A stretch of 10,402 bases of DNA from Flavobacteriaceae bacterium UBA3159 (GCA_002364535.1 DEYL01000051.1:68054-78455); one strand, 5' to 3'; positions 1 through 7,863 are shown, numbered from the stretch's first letter. The notes: a model not told the origin generated them from the letters alone. A program made the numbers and translations.

Positions 1-228
1 CTTCTCACAATGTCGGGTAGGGAAAAAGCTACAGAAATCATTCATAAGCATAGATTGATAGAGCTCTATTTGGTTGAGAAAATGAATTTTGATCTGGACG
101 AGGTTCATGAGATTGCCGAAGAAGTCGAGCATATAAAAAATACCAAATTCTTTAAGAGAATTCAAGATATTTTGGGCGACTGCGATGTTGATCCACACGG
201 ATCTATTATCCCCAAGCAGGATTATTAA
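1..228 (+). CDS. DtxR/MntR-family metal-dependent transcriptional repressor, C-terminal half (5' truncated by window edge)
   Basis: The frame is open from base 1 (LLT precedes the first Met at base 10), so the gene starts upstream of the window and the Met is internal. The visible 75 residues match the dimerisation and metal-binding half of the DtxR/IdeR/MntR family: a leucine-threonine plus GREKA stretch, then HKHRLIELYLVE, a DEVHEIAEEVEH segment and a DPHGSIIP ending. By analogy with Bacillus MntR, the His of the HRLIE segment and the Glu/Glu-His of AEEVEH are likely Mn/Fe ligands. The protein ends right after the DPHG segment, so it lacks the SH3/FeoA-like third domain of classic DtxR and resembles short MntR-type proteins. 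The family binds DNA when charged with metal and represses metal-uptake genes; the winged-helix half lies outside the window. The stop overlaps the convergent dehydrogenase stop by 4 bp. The metal specificity (Mn or Fe) cannot be told. Confidence 0.85.
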   Translation, partial: LLTMSGREKATEIIHKHRLIELYLVEKMNFDLDEVHEIAEEVEHIKNTKFFKRIQDILGDCDVDPHGSIIPKQDY

Positions 229-1751
229 TTCATTAGTTTTGCCAACAATTCCTTTGGCCAATTTTGATAGGTAATGGGACGAACCCACCGGTAAATTGAG
301 CCCGGTCCTACAGCTGTGAATCTGCTGTCTGATGCGGCAGGATATGGCCCTCCATGTGTCATGGCTGCTGACACCTCAACACCCGTTGGGACATCATTAA
401 AAAGCAATCTTCCAACTTTAGATTTAAACGCCCGAATTAAGGGTTCAATTAGTTCATAATCATCAGCTTGCGCAAAAATTGAACCTGTCAATTGCCCCTC
501 TAGACGGTTTATGACTTGTTCGAGTTCTTGGAGATTTTTGCATTTTACAAACAAAGAAAAAGGGCCGAAGACTTCTTCCTGAAATTGGGGGTTTGCGATA
601 AACTGATCTCCAGAAATCATGGATAGTTTTGGATGAACAAGGTTATTATCCAATTGATTTTTATTGGCTTGAACTTCAACGGTTTCTTTTAGACCATTGA
701 TTTTATCACTTTTTTTGACATAATTTTTTTTCAAGTCGGGATGAATCATACATTGTTGATCTGTCTCTTTTAAGGCCTTATTCAATTCTTTTATAAATGC
801 ATCGGTATTTTCTCCATCAACCGTCAACAACAATCCCGGTTTTGTACAAAATTGACCGGCCCCGAGTACAATGGAACCGGCGATCTTTTGTGCCATTTGT
901 TGAGTCCCTTTTTTCAATGCCCCTTCTGTGATCGCAATGGGGTTGATACTGCCCATCTCTGCGAAAAAGGGGATTGGATCACGTCGTTTTAAAACGGATT
1001 CGTTTAGAGCACTTCCTCCGGAAAAACTTCCCGTAAATCCTACTGCTTTGATTTTGGAATGTTTTACCAATTCGTGAGACAGTGCGTATGATTTTGAATT
1101 GAGGTTGGAAAAGACTCCGTTGGGCATTCCGGTTTTCTTAGCCGCTTTGATAATTGCACAAGATACCATTGAACCAGTTCCACTGTGCATGGGGTGAGAC
1201 TTGACAATAACAGGACAACCAGCAGCCAGTGCACTGGCGGTATCCCCTCCGGCTGTAGAATAAGCCAAAGGAAAATTACTGGCTCCAAAAACTGCAATTG
1301 GCCCCAAGGGTAGGTGAGTTTTACTTAAACTCGGTTTTGGGACGGGGGTTCTTTCCGGTATTGCCGCCTCGTTGATGTTCTTTCTCCAATCCTCGGTTTC
1401 AATTGTTTTTGCAAACATCTGAAGTTGAAAAATGGTCCTGCCGCGTTCTCCCATCGCTCGGCCTTGGGGTAATCCGGTTTCCCGACAATAGATGTCAATT
1501 AAAGCATTGCCCAAATTTAAAATTTCATCTGCAATGGAATTCAAGAAAGAAGCCCTTTGAGTTCCCGAAAGCTCCCTGTAAATTGGAAAAGCTGCATCTG
1601 CCAAAGCCAACGCTTCCTCTAATTCCTCGGATGTGGCTTCTACAAATAGGATGTCATTTTCAATATTTTTTAGGGGGTCAATGGTCTTGTACTTTACCTT
1701 TCCAAATCCTGACAATTTATCTCCAATAAAATTTTTTCCAGTGATTTCCAT
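225..1751 (-). CDS. Alpha-ketoglutarate-semialdehyde (2,5-dioxopentanoate) dehydrogenase, NAD(P)+-dependent ALDH
   Basis: A 508-residue cytoplasmic aldehyde dehydrogenase. Seen: catalytic Cys302 in GAGQFCTKPG, general-base Glu265 in FFAEMGSINP, oxyanion Asn159 in FGASNFPLAYS, Lys184 in VKSHP, a FTGSFSGG dinucleotide loop at about 239-246 and EVFGP at 393-397. The MEITGKNFIG start, the GGDTASALAAGCPVIVKSHP stretch and THGGPYPA near 465 are typical of the alpha-KGSA dehydrogenase branch (EC 1.2.1.26), which oxidises 2,5-dioxopentanoate to 2-oxoglutarate. I chose the ATG at 1751, preceded by AAGGA, over an in-frame TTG at 1769 that would overlap the upstream gene. With the ATG, 10 bp separate it from the upstream FAH-family gene, which would supply its substrate, so the two are probably cotranscribed. 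The family assignment is strong. The exact substrate is inferred, and a related aldehyde such as lactaldehyde cannot be excluded. Confidence 0.92.
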   Translation of the reverse strand: MEITGKNFIGDKLSGFGKVKYKTIDPLKNIENDILFVEATSEELEEALALADAAFPIYRELSGTQRASFLNSIADEILNLGNALIDIYCRETGLPQGRAMGERGRTIFQLQMFAKTIETEDWRKNINEAAIPERTPVPKPSLSKTHLPLGPIAVFGASNFPLAYSTAGGDTASALAAGCPVIVKSHPMHSGTGSMVSCAIIKAAKKTGMPNGVFSNLNSKSYALSHELVKHSKIKAVGFTGSFSGGSALNESVLKRRDPIPFFAEMGSINPIAITEGALKKGTQQMAQKIAGSIVLGAGQFCTKPGLLLTVDGENTDAFIKELNKALKETDQQCMIHPDLKKNYVKKSDKINGLKETVEVQANKNQLDNNLVHPKLSMISGDQFIANPQFQEEVFGPFSLFVKCKNLQELEQVINRLEGQLTGSIFAQADDYELIEPLIRAFKSKVGRLLFNDVPTGVEVSAAMTHGGPYPAASDSRFTAVGPGSIYRWVRPITYQNWPKELLAKLMN

Positions 1752-1761
1752 ATCCTTAAAA

Positions 1762-2589
1762 TTATGCAACGGGGTTGGTTAGTGTCCCAATTTTCTCAAT
1801 CTCAATACTAACTTCATCGCCCAAGGCCAAGGTGAAATCCGTAGGAGGGACGATACCGGTTCCTGTCATCAGAAAGGCACCATTTGGGAAGGAGCTTTCC
1901 CTATAAAGGTAGTCCACCAGTTCCTGTGGTTTTCTTTTCATTCGGTCGGTAGAAATGCTTTCCTGAAAAACAACAGCCCCCCGTCTTTGTATGGTAAGTT
2001 CAATTCTCAAAGGCTGATTCACTGGTTTTTCAGGCACATAAATACAAGGACCCAAGCTGGCACAACCGTCATAGGTTTTGGCTTGTGGCAAATACAAAGG
2101 GTTTTGCCCCTCGATATCTCTAGAGCTCATGTCATTGCCAATACTGTAACCAACTATTTTCGCATTTGATGTGGAAAAAAGGGTAAGTTCCGGCTCGGGA
2201 ACATTCCAAGAGGAGTCCCTTCTGATTCGTACAGCTTCACCGGTGCCGGAAATCCTATTTTTGGTAGCCTTAAAAAACAATTCTGGTCGGTCAGCATCAT
2301 AAACTTTGGTATAAAATATGGAACCTCCAGTTTCCTTAGATTCTTCTTCTCTTCCTTTTTTACTGATGTAATAGGTAACCCCGCTGGCCCATAATTCCTG
2401 AGAATCAATTGGGGGGTTCAACCCATCGAGTTGATTGGCATTTATAGTTTTTGCATTGCCGATGGAGGCTTTTAGCTTTTGATATAATTGGTCATCATTG
2501 ATGTATTCATCCCAATTTTGACCTTCTAAACAATAGAGCGTCCTTTTGTTTTGGACTATAATGTTGTTTTCTTTTTTGTAAACTTTCAT
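1762..2589 (-). CDS. FAH-superfamily enzyme, probable 2-keto-3-deoxy-arabinonate/xylonate dehydratase
   Basis: A 275-residue protein of the fumarylacetoacetate hydrolase superfamily. The C-terminal catalytic fold begins near residue 65 (ELWASGVTYYISK). Putative Mg ligands are Glu132 and Glu134 in VPEPELTLF and Asp153 in GNDMSSRDIEG; Lys171 in LPQAKTYDG is a likely catalytic lysine. The Glu-x-Glu to Asp spacing of 19 residues agrees with what I recall for Sulfolobus KdaD, as does the RPELFFKAT...GNDMSSRDIEGQNPLYLPQAK block. KdaD-type enzymes dehydrate 2-keto-3-deoxy-D-arabinonate (or the D-xylose/L-arabinose equivalents) to 2,5-dioxopentanoate. The adjacent semialdehyde dehydrogenase fits this role closely. 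The ATG start at 2589 follows a 49-bp gap from the permease gene. The alternative is a 2,4-diketo-3-deoxy-L-rhamnonate/fuconate hydrolase, which is the same superfamily and would suit the rhamnosidase context; sequence style and the ALDH neighbour favour the dehydratase. There is no signal peptide, so it should be cytoplasmic. Confidence 0.87.
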   Translation of the reverse strand: MKVYKKENNIIVQNKRTLYCLEGQNWDEYINDDQLYQKLKASIGNAKTINANQLDGLNPPIDSQELWASGVTYYISKKGREEESKETGGSIFYTKVYDADRPELFFKATKNRISGTGEAVRIRRDSSWNVPEPELTLFSTSNAKIVGYSIGNDMSSRDIEGQNPLYLPQAKTYDGCASLGPCIYVPEKPVNQPLRIELTIQRRGAVVFQESISTDRMKRKPQELVDYLYRESSFPNGAFLMTGTGIVPPTDFTLALGDEVSIEIEKIGTLTNPVA

Positions 2590-2638
2590 GCCTTAAAAAT
2601 AATATTTTTTCCCAAAATGAATGAGTTGTTTTGAAGTG

Positions 2639-3874
2639 TTAGGACTGATTTTTATAATTGATTTTCTCATTTTTGAAAACTAGAAGAAAAAGAATAAAAA
2701 CGCCCAAGGCAAATAGTGCTGGGAACTTCCAGATCATTTTCCAATCGTGTTGTCCTGATTCTAGGGTAAAAGCATCTAAAATCTTTCCAGCAATCCAAAA
2801 TCCGATCAACATCCCAACCCCATAGGTGGCAAGTGTGATTAAACCTTGAGCTGCACTTTTAACTTTTTCTCCAGCTTTGAAGTCTGTATATATTTGTCCA
2901 GAGACAAAGAAAAAATCATAACATATACCGTGTAAAAGGATACCGACGATAAGCATGAAGGTTCGGTCTCCAACATCTCCATATGCAAACAAAAGATAGC
3001 GAATGACCCATGCGATCATACCCACCAAAATGGTGTTTTTAAATCCGAAACGAACAAAGAAGATTGGAAGTAAAATCATGAACAAAACCTCACTGGCCTG
3101 CCCTAGAGACATTTTTGCCGTAGGGTTATCCATTCCCAATTCTACTAAAAAGGGATTAGCTTGCTGGTAATAAAAGGCCAAGGGGATACAGATTAAAATG
3201 GAGGCGATAAAGAACAAAAGAAAATTGCGATCTTTAAGTAGTTTTAGCGCATCCCAACCAAGTAAACTTTTTAAAGAAAAACCTTTTTGGTTGTCTCTGT
3301 AGGGGGGGGTTTTGGGTAGTCCGAAACTGAAAATACCCAAAAGCAAAGACGCCAGTGCTACCATTTTAAAGGTGTTATATAATGCCCCTGAGGCAATTGA
3401 TGCTTGTGTATCCCAACCAAAAACATAACTGATGAATATACCAGAAATGATCCACCCTATGGTCCCAAAAGTTCGGATGAGTGGGAATTCTGCAGCAGTA
3501 TCCTTCATTTGATTAAAAGAAACAGAATTGACCAAGGCAAGGGTAGGCATATAAAGAAGCATATAGCCAAATACATAGGGGTAAAAAACAGAAAAGTCAT
3601 CCGTTTGGGACATAAGGAATAATAATCCACTGCCAAGGAGGTGTAAAATTCCTAAAATTATTTCAGCATTAAAATATCGATCGGCGATTAATCCAATAAA
3701 AACAGGGGCAATAATTGCACCCCAGGATTGGGTCGAAAAGGCGATGGCAATTTGACCACCTGTGGCGTTGAGATTGTTTCCTAAAAAGGTACCTAAGGTT
3801 ACAAACCAACCTCCCCAAATAAAAAATTGGAGGAACATCATAAATGATAATTGTAATTTGATAGATGATTTCAT
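2639..3874 (-). CDS. MFS permease, nucleoside:H+ symporter (NupG/XapB-like) family, probable sugar importer
   Basis: A 411-residue inner-membrane protein with about 12 hydrophobic segments, close to the length of E. coli NupG. Family signatures are seen in order: an FFIWGGWFVTLGTFLG first helix (17-32), GLIADRYFNAE (61-71), FPLIRTFGTIGWI (130-142), FYYQQANPFL (234-243) and HGICYDFFFVSGQIYTD (315-331). The name of the family comes from enterobacterial nucleoside transporters, but in Bacteroidota such proteins commonly sit in carbohydrate loci, and here the permease lies between two exported glycan-active proteins and two sugar-acid catabolic enzymes. Import of a monosaccharide, such as rhamnose or a pentose/aldonate, by proton symport is therefore more likely than nucleoside uptake; this is inference. 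The ATG at 3874 lies 70 bp after the stop of the BNR-4 gene; I saw no convincing promoter or terminator in that gap. Confidence 0.88.
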   Translation of the reverse strand: MKSSIKLQLSFMMFLQFFIWGGWFVTLGTFLGNNLNATGGQIAIAFSTQSWGAIIAPVFIGLIADRYFNAEIILGILHLLGSGLLFLMSQTDDFSVFYPYVFGYMLLYMPTLALVNSVSFNQMKDTAAEFPLIRTFGTIGWIISGIFISYVFGWDTQASIASGALYNTFKMVALASLLLGIFSFGLPKTPPYRDNQKGFSLKSLLGWDALKLLKDRNFLLFFIASILICIPLAFYYQQANPFLVELGMDNPTAKMSLGQASEVLFMILLPIFFVRFGFKNTILVGMIAWVIRYLLFAYGDVGDRTFMLIVGILLHGICYDFFFVSGQIYTDFKAGEKVKSAAQGLITLATYGVGMLIGFWIAGKILDAFTLESGQHDWKMIWKFPALFALGVFILFLLVFKNEKINYKNQS

Positions 3875-3944
3875 TTGTTTTTCGTTTTGATATTGAAATG
3901 ATCCAGTTTTAGTTTTTTACCATCACTAAATTATGCTTTTCAAT

Positions 3945-5351
3945 TTAATGATTCCATTGCGTCAATTGGGGGAGTTCCGATTCCTTTTCCATGATGTAGG
4001 GTAGTTTCCATATTTTTCCTTCAAGGTTTCCAAAGAATAATTCTGATTTACTGAATTGGTGAGCATCACCATCGGCCCAGAAATAAACAAAAGGAGCTTT
4101 AAAATTTTCGGATTTTCTAACGTAGGAATGATTCATTGGACTGTTTTGGGTAAGGTCTTTTTCTTTGATCCAATGCGCTCCCCAATCATAAGATTTCCAA
4201 ACTATTAATTCTCCACCAACTCCCCATTTTTGAGGCCCTATTGCAGTGGGACCAACGAGATAGAGCTTTTCTTTATCGATCAACAAACTTCCCATATCAT
4301 AATTGTGATCGGAGGTGGTGACGACATGGGTGGTCCATTGGGAGCCATTCCATTTGGTAATGCACCACTCATAGGGCTGGTTTTCTGGTCCAGGCTTATG
4401 TCCATTACTTCTTATATAAAGACAAATGGGCTTTCCCCAGGAATCAAAGACCATGTCTTTGAGGTAGATGTTTTTTTTGAGACTGGCATAGTCCACAACC
4501 CTCGAAAGTGAGTTTTTTTCGGTAAGCGGAATTGGTATGGACTGTTTATCGGCGGTTGTCCAAGTTTCTCCATTATCCTCTGTCTCGAGGTAGTACAAGT
4601 CGGTTCTTTGATCTACGATACCATTGGGGTGCCGATTGAAAAAAGTAGCGGTCTTTTTTTCTTTGAATTGGGCACTGATTTGATAATGACCAGATTTTTG
4701 ACCTTTTTTTTCGGGTATGGCTGCAAGCATAATGTCGTCTGACCATTGAGTGCCATTTTCACTTTTCTCAAAATACAGTTGTCTTACTCCTCTGTACTTG
4801 GTAAAAAAATTAAAAAAGTATGAACCCATTTTTTTGGGTTGGGGATAGGTCATTTCTTCCGTGGTAATTTTTTCAAAACCATCAATGCAGTAGGGTTTTT
4901 TACTTTTGTATTTAAACCCCATGCGCACTCTTCCTCTTCCGCTTACGAAAACCCAAATGTATCCTTGATTATCGATTAAAATTGAGGGGTTGTCGTGGGG
5001 GTCATCCACCCCCATTTTATCACAAACTACCAAGGGTTGGGAAACCAAACCTGAGGCATGATCATATGATCCAATCATGCAAAGCAGGTGTTTGCTCTCC
5101 GCAGATTTTGTTCCTCCATAGACGAAAAAAGTTTTATTTACCTCGGCAGCATAAAGGGCCAAAGGGTGATGTTTGGCGGTATAGGTGCCCAGTGCACCGG
5201 AGTATTTATCGCCGTATTCATATTTTTGGTTGAGTTCAAACCAGATGGGTCTGTAGCCGGGAATTTTTTCGTTTTCCAGTGACTGGCTTTGCCCTGTTCC
5301 TGTAAAAAAAATACTTATTAAGAAAATCTTTAAGTTTTGTTCAATTTTCAT
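3945..5351 (-). CDS. Exported BNR-4 repeat beta-propeller protein, PL24/PL25 (ulvan lyase)-like
   Basis: A 468-residue protein starting at the ATG at 5351; an in-frame TTG at 5360 adds three residues and is less likely. Residues 1-24 form a signal peptide (KIFLISIFFTGTGQSQS). The rest matches the BNR_4 family, predicted to be a seven-bladed beta-propeller. Its hallmarks are GYRPIWFEL (32-40), YGDKYSGALGTYTAKHHPLA (46-65), a DDPHDNPSI segment (117-124) with His119, IWVFVSGRGR (132-141), FTKY (183-186), GHYQIS (221-226), FFNRHP (237-242), an Asp-box-like EDNGETW (258-264), DHNYDMGSL (348-356) and YFWADGD (423-429). Ulvan lyases of CAZy families PL24 and PL25 share this fold, and the neighbouring alpha-L-rhamnosidase fits a rhamnosyl-uronate polymer. 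Whether this protein is a lyase, a hydrolase or a binding protein is not shown. It follows the GH78 gene by 64 bp and probably shares its transcript; it should act in the periplasm or outside. Confidence 0.83.
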   Translation of the reverse strand: MKIEQNLKIFLISIFFTGTGQSQSLENEKIPGYRPIWFELNQKYEYGDKYSGALGTYTAKHHPLALYAAEVNKTFFVYGGTKSAESKHLLCMIGSYDHASGLVSQPLVVCDKMGVDDPHDNPSILIDNQGYIWVFVSGRGRVRMGFKYKSKKPYCIDGFEKITTEEMTYPQPKKMGSYFFNFFTKYRGVRQLYFEKSENGTQWSDDIMLAAIPEKKGQKSGHYQISAQFKEKKTATFFNRHPNGIVDQRTDLYYLETEDNGETWTTADKQSIPIPLTEKNSLSRVVDYASLKKNIYLKDMVFDSWGKPICLYIRSNGHKPGPENQPYEWCITKWNGSQWTTHVVTTSDHNYDMGSLLIDKEKLYLVGPTAIGPQKWGVGGELIVWKSYDWGAHWIKEKDLTQNSPMNHSYVRKSENFKAPFVYFWADGDAHQFSKSELFFGNLEGKIWKLPYIMEKESELPQLTQWNH

Positions 5352-5415
5352 CGACTTCAAATTAGTTATTCAAAAGAAAGGATCAATCAACATAAAAAAT
5401 TTTTAATAGAAAGGA

Positions 5416-7836
5416 TTAGGGTGAAAGTCTAAAAGTATATTCCCCGCCTTTTAAATTGAATTTCCAGTTGTTTAAGTCAGCTCTGTCTGTTGTATTAAAA
5501 AACGTTTTACCCCTTAAGATAGTGATTTTCTGATAGGATTTTTTGTTTATGACCACTTGGGCGATACTGTTCTTTGGGACAGTAATCTCAAAAAGATATC
5601 CATGATTTTCTTTGACCCAATTCGAGATGATTTTTCCATTGGGTGCGCTGTAGCTGGTCGATGCGCTTTCCAACCCAACAGGGGTGAAGGGCTTGATGTA
5701 AAACCTCTCAAATCCTGGATAATTGGGATGGGGTCGAATGCCACCAAGCCATCGGTAAAACCACTCGGTTACGGAGCCAAACATAGGATGTGAATTGGAA
5801 TAGATGTCATCGCTTTCTTTCCAGGTTTCCCAGAGTGTTGTTGCCCCACGGTCGACCATATGTCCCCAACCCGGATATTTTTTACTATTGATGATGTCAA
5901 AGGTGGTTTGGGGAGAGAGGTATTGAGAAATGGCCTCTAAAGCAAATGGTGTTCCAAAGATGCCTGTGGTCAAGTGCTGGGCGGGGGTTTTTTGAAGAGC
6001 ACGCTTAAGGGAGTCTTTTGCAGCCTCGATTTGATCTTTAGGAATGATCTTGTGATAGAGTAGTGACGCAAATAAAGTTTGTCGATTAATGGGGCCTTTG
6101 ACACTTTTTTTCCAAAAGGCCTTTCGAACCTTTTTCTCCAAGTCCAATGCCAGTTGATCGAATTTTGATTGACTTTCTTGATCGTTCATGATTCCTGCAA
6201 ACTCTCTCATAATTCTCGCAGATTGCAGATAATGTAAAGTACCAATCAATTCAACAGGAACAGGAGACAAAGACTCGTGGTCGCTCAATCCGGTATGCAC
6301 GATTCCCTCGGGATGAAGCCGTGCAACTTTATCCATCCATCGCTTGTTGAAGCTATACATTTCCTTAACGAATTCAAGGTCTTTGTAGAATTGGTATAGC
6401 TGATGTTGAGTCACCAAAAAAGCAGACTCCCAACTGATACCACAATATTGAATTCCGACACTTGGGGCAGTATCTACAAATGTGGAGTCGTTGATCGCAT
6501 CCACCCAGTCATAGACGGTTTTTTTGTAGAAGGACTGCATGTCGAAGTTGAAGATAAAAGAGGCACTGGTTGCATTGAGATCACCCCCATAACCAAATTT
6601 TTCTCGGGCAGGGCAATCGGATTGCACGCCTACTAAATTGGCTAAAAATGTCCTTCTGACGGTTTTCTGAATGTCATTTAATAATTTGGAGGAGGAGGTA
6701 AAATGATTTTCTTGATCCACTTTTGTATGGATTGAAAGTCCTGTGATATCCTCTTTTTTTGGTTTTTGCCTTAATCCGTCTATTTCCATAAACCGGTAGG
6801 CGTGATATGTAAATTCCGGCCTGAACCAAGTGGGGCTTTTATCGCCAATGATGTAGCTGTCGGTTTGCCAGGCCACATCTGGAGCACCCGGCCCTCCGAC
6901 TCCTTTCTTTTTGACTTGACCTATTACCGATGTCATTGGGTTCAGCGAGCCATCGAGATAAATGCGTTCTCCGAATCTGAAGGTGATTTTGTCTCCCCTT
7001 TGGCCGCTTAATTTGATGGAATAAGTACCCGTAAAATTTTCACCCATGTCCACCATCCATTTTCCATCTTTGGTGGCGTAGATTTTTTGGGGTTGGATTG
7101 CTCTGTTAATTTGTATTGGTGAAAAAAAGGCTTTTTGCAACTTCCCTCCCGGGGCACTGGCAGGCAGTGCATTTTCCCAGTCAGTATCGTTGAAATTTGC
7201 TTGCTTCCACCCTTTTATTTCTTTTCTGCCATCGTGGTGTGTCCCAAGATAAACACTGTTTCTTACAATAGGACCATAGTTGTATTTCCATGTGCTGTCT
7301 GAGACTATTTCCTCTATCCTACCGCTTTGATGGATAATCGTAATCTTTGCAATAAAACGAGGTTTACCTACCGAAAGCCTTTCTCTTAAATTGATTCTGC
7401 CCCACATTTTTAAAGGTAGGGGGTTGTAAAAACCATTTCCCAAGGTCACCCCCAAACAGTTCATTCCTTGGATCAACTGCGGTGTGACATCATATTCACT
7501 GTAGTATATCCTTTTGCTGTAGTCGGTCCAAGTTGGATCCAAAATATTTTTTTCTAAGTCAAAAGCATTGACGGAGCTTTTGTAATATCCGGCTGCCGTA
7601 ATGTGTAGCGTGGCTTTTTGGGGAAGATGTTTTAAAAAGAAGGTTTTCCGAAAAAGGGGAGCAGGATCATCCAAATAAAATTCAGCATCTGACTTGGGTA
7701 AGGTTTTTTTGTCTTGAATCCAGCTTGCTTTTTGATTTTGGAAAAAGACAATGTTTTTACTGTTGTCAACCGCTTTATTGCAACGCAAGAAAAACAAGAA
7801 AATTAAAAGCAAAAAAACAAGTTGTGAGAATCGCAT
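5416..7836 (-). CDS. Alpha-L-rhamnosidase, glycoside hydrolase family 78
   Basis: An 806-residue exported GH78 enzyme that cleaves terminal alpha-L-rhamnose by the inverting mechanism. Domains in order: a signal segment (1-19); an N-terminal beta-sandwich of the Bac_rhamnosid_N type (about 75-245, with WTDYSKRIYYSEYDVT and LGVTLGNGFYN); a second beta-sandwich (about 250-375, with MVDMGENFTG and ITFRFGERIY); the (alpha/alpha)6 catalytic barrel (about 380-700); and a C-terminal beta domain with FERFYIKP. Catalytic signatures are DCPAREKFGYGGD (407-419), where Glu412 is the likely general acid, WESAF (469-473), and GATTLWETW (664-672), where Glu670 is the likely general base, followed by HPMFGSVTEWFYRWLGG. 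Length and motifs are complete. The hydrophobic leader ends in LFFLRC: Cys19 suggests a lipoprotein, but Arg before the Cys is atypical of a lipobox. It is the first gene of the leftward operon. Substrate and linkage are not deducible. Confidence 0.94.
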   Translation of the reverse strand: MRFSQLVFLLLIFLFFLRCNKAVDNSKNIVFFQNQKASWIQDKKTLPKSDAEFYLDDPAPLFRKTFFLKHLPQKATLHITAAGYYKSSVNAFDLEKNILDPTWTDYSKRIYYSEYDVTPQLIQGMNCLGVTLGNGFYNPLPLKMWGRINLRERLSVGKPRFIAKITIIHQSGRIEEIVSDSTWKYNYGPIVRNSVYLGTHHDGRKEIKGWKQANFNDTDWENALPASAPGGKLQKAFFSPIQINRAIQPQKIYATKDGKWMVDMGENFTGTYSIKLSGQRGDKITFRFGERIYLDGSLNPMTSVIGQVKKKGVGGPGAPDVAWQTDSYIIGDKSPTWFRPEFTYHAYRFMEIDGLRQKPKKEDITGLSIHTKVDQENHFTSSSKLLNDIQKTVRRTFLANLVGVQSDCPAREKFGYGGDLNATSASFIFNFDMQSFYKKTVYDWVDAINDSTFVDTAPSVGIQYCGISWESAFLVTQHQLYQFYKDLEFVKEMYSFNKRWMDKVARLHPEGIVHTGLSDHESLSPVPVELIGTLHYLQSARIMREFAGIMNDQESQSKFDQLALDLEKKVRKAFWKKSVKGPINRQTLFASLLYHKIIPKDQIEAAKDSLKRALQKTPAQHLTTGIFGTPFALEAISQYLSPQTTFDIINSKKYPGWGHMVDRGATTLWETWKESDDIYSNSHPMFGSVTEWFYRWLGGIRPHPNYPGFERFYIKPFTPVGLESASTSYSAPNGKIISNWVKENHGYLFEITVPKNSIAQVVINKKSYQKITILRGKTFFNTTDRADLNNWKFNLKGGEYTFRLSP

Positions 7837-7863
7837 GGAAAAATGTTTTGTTTTGAATCTCTT

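Noticed and set aside
1403..1729. Plus-strand open frame of 108 codons inside the dehydrogenase gene.
   Set aside because: It is antisense to a well-conserved ALDH coding region and shows no recognisable domain.
1752..1769. TTG start at 1769 for the semialdehyde dehydrogenase.
   Set aside because: It would overlap the FAH-family gene, has no ribosome-binding-like sequence and adds residues not expected in the family; the ATG at 1751 follows AAGGA and gives the usual N-terminus.
2590..2638. AT-only inverted repeat (AAAAATA-A-TATTTTT) in the gap between permease and FAH genes.
   Set aside because: Seven-base arms made only of A and T are expected by chance in such DNA, and no GC stem supports a terminator.
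4230..4511. Plus-strand open frame of 93 codons within the BNR-4 gene.
   Set aside because: Antisense shadow of a gene with strong family motifs; no start signal or domain.
5375..5416. Two copies of AGAAAGGAT 33 bp apart between the rhamnosidase and BNR-4 genes.
   Set aside because: A 9-bp purine-rich direct repeat, one copy running into the GH78 stop codon; no further symmetry or known regulatory role.
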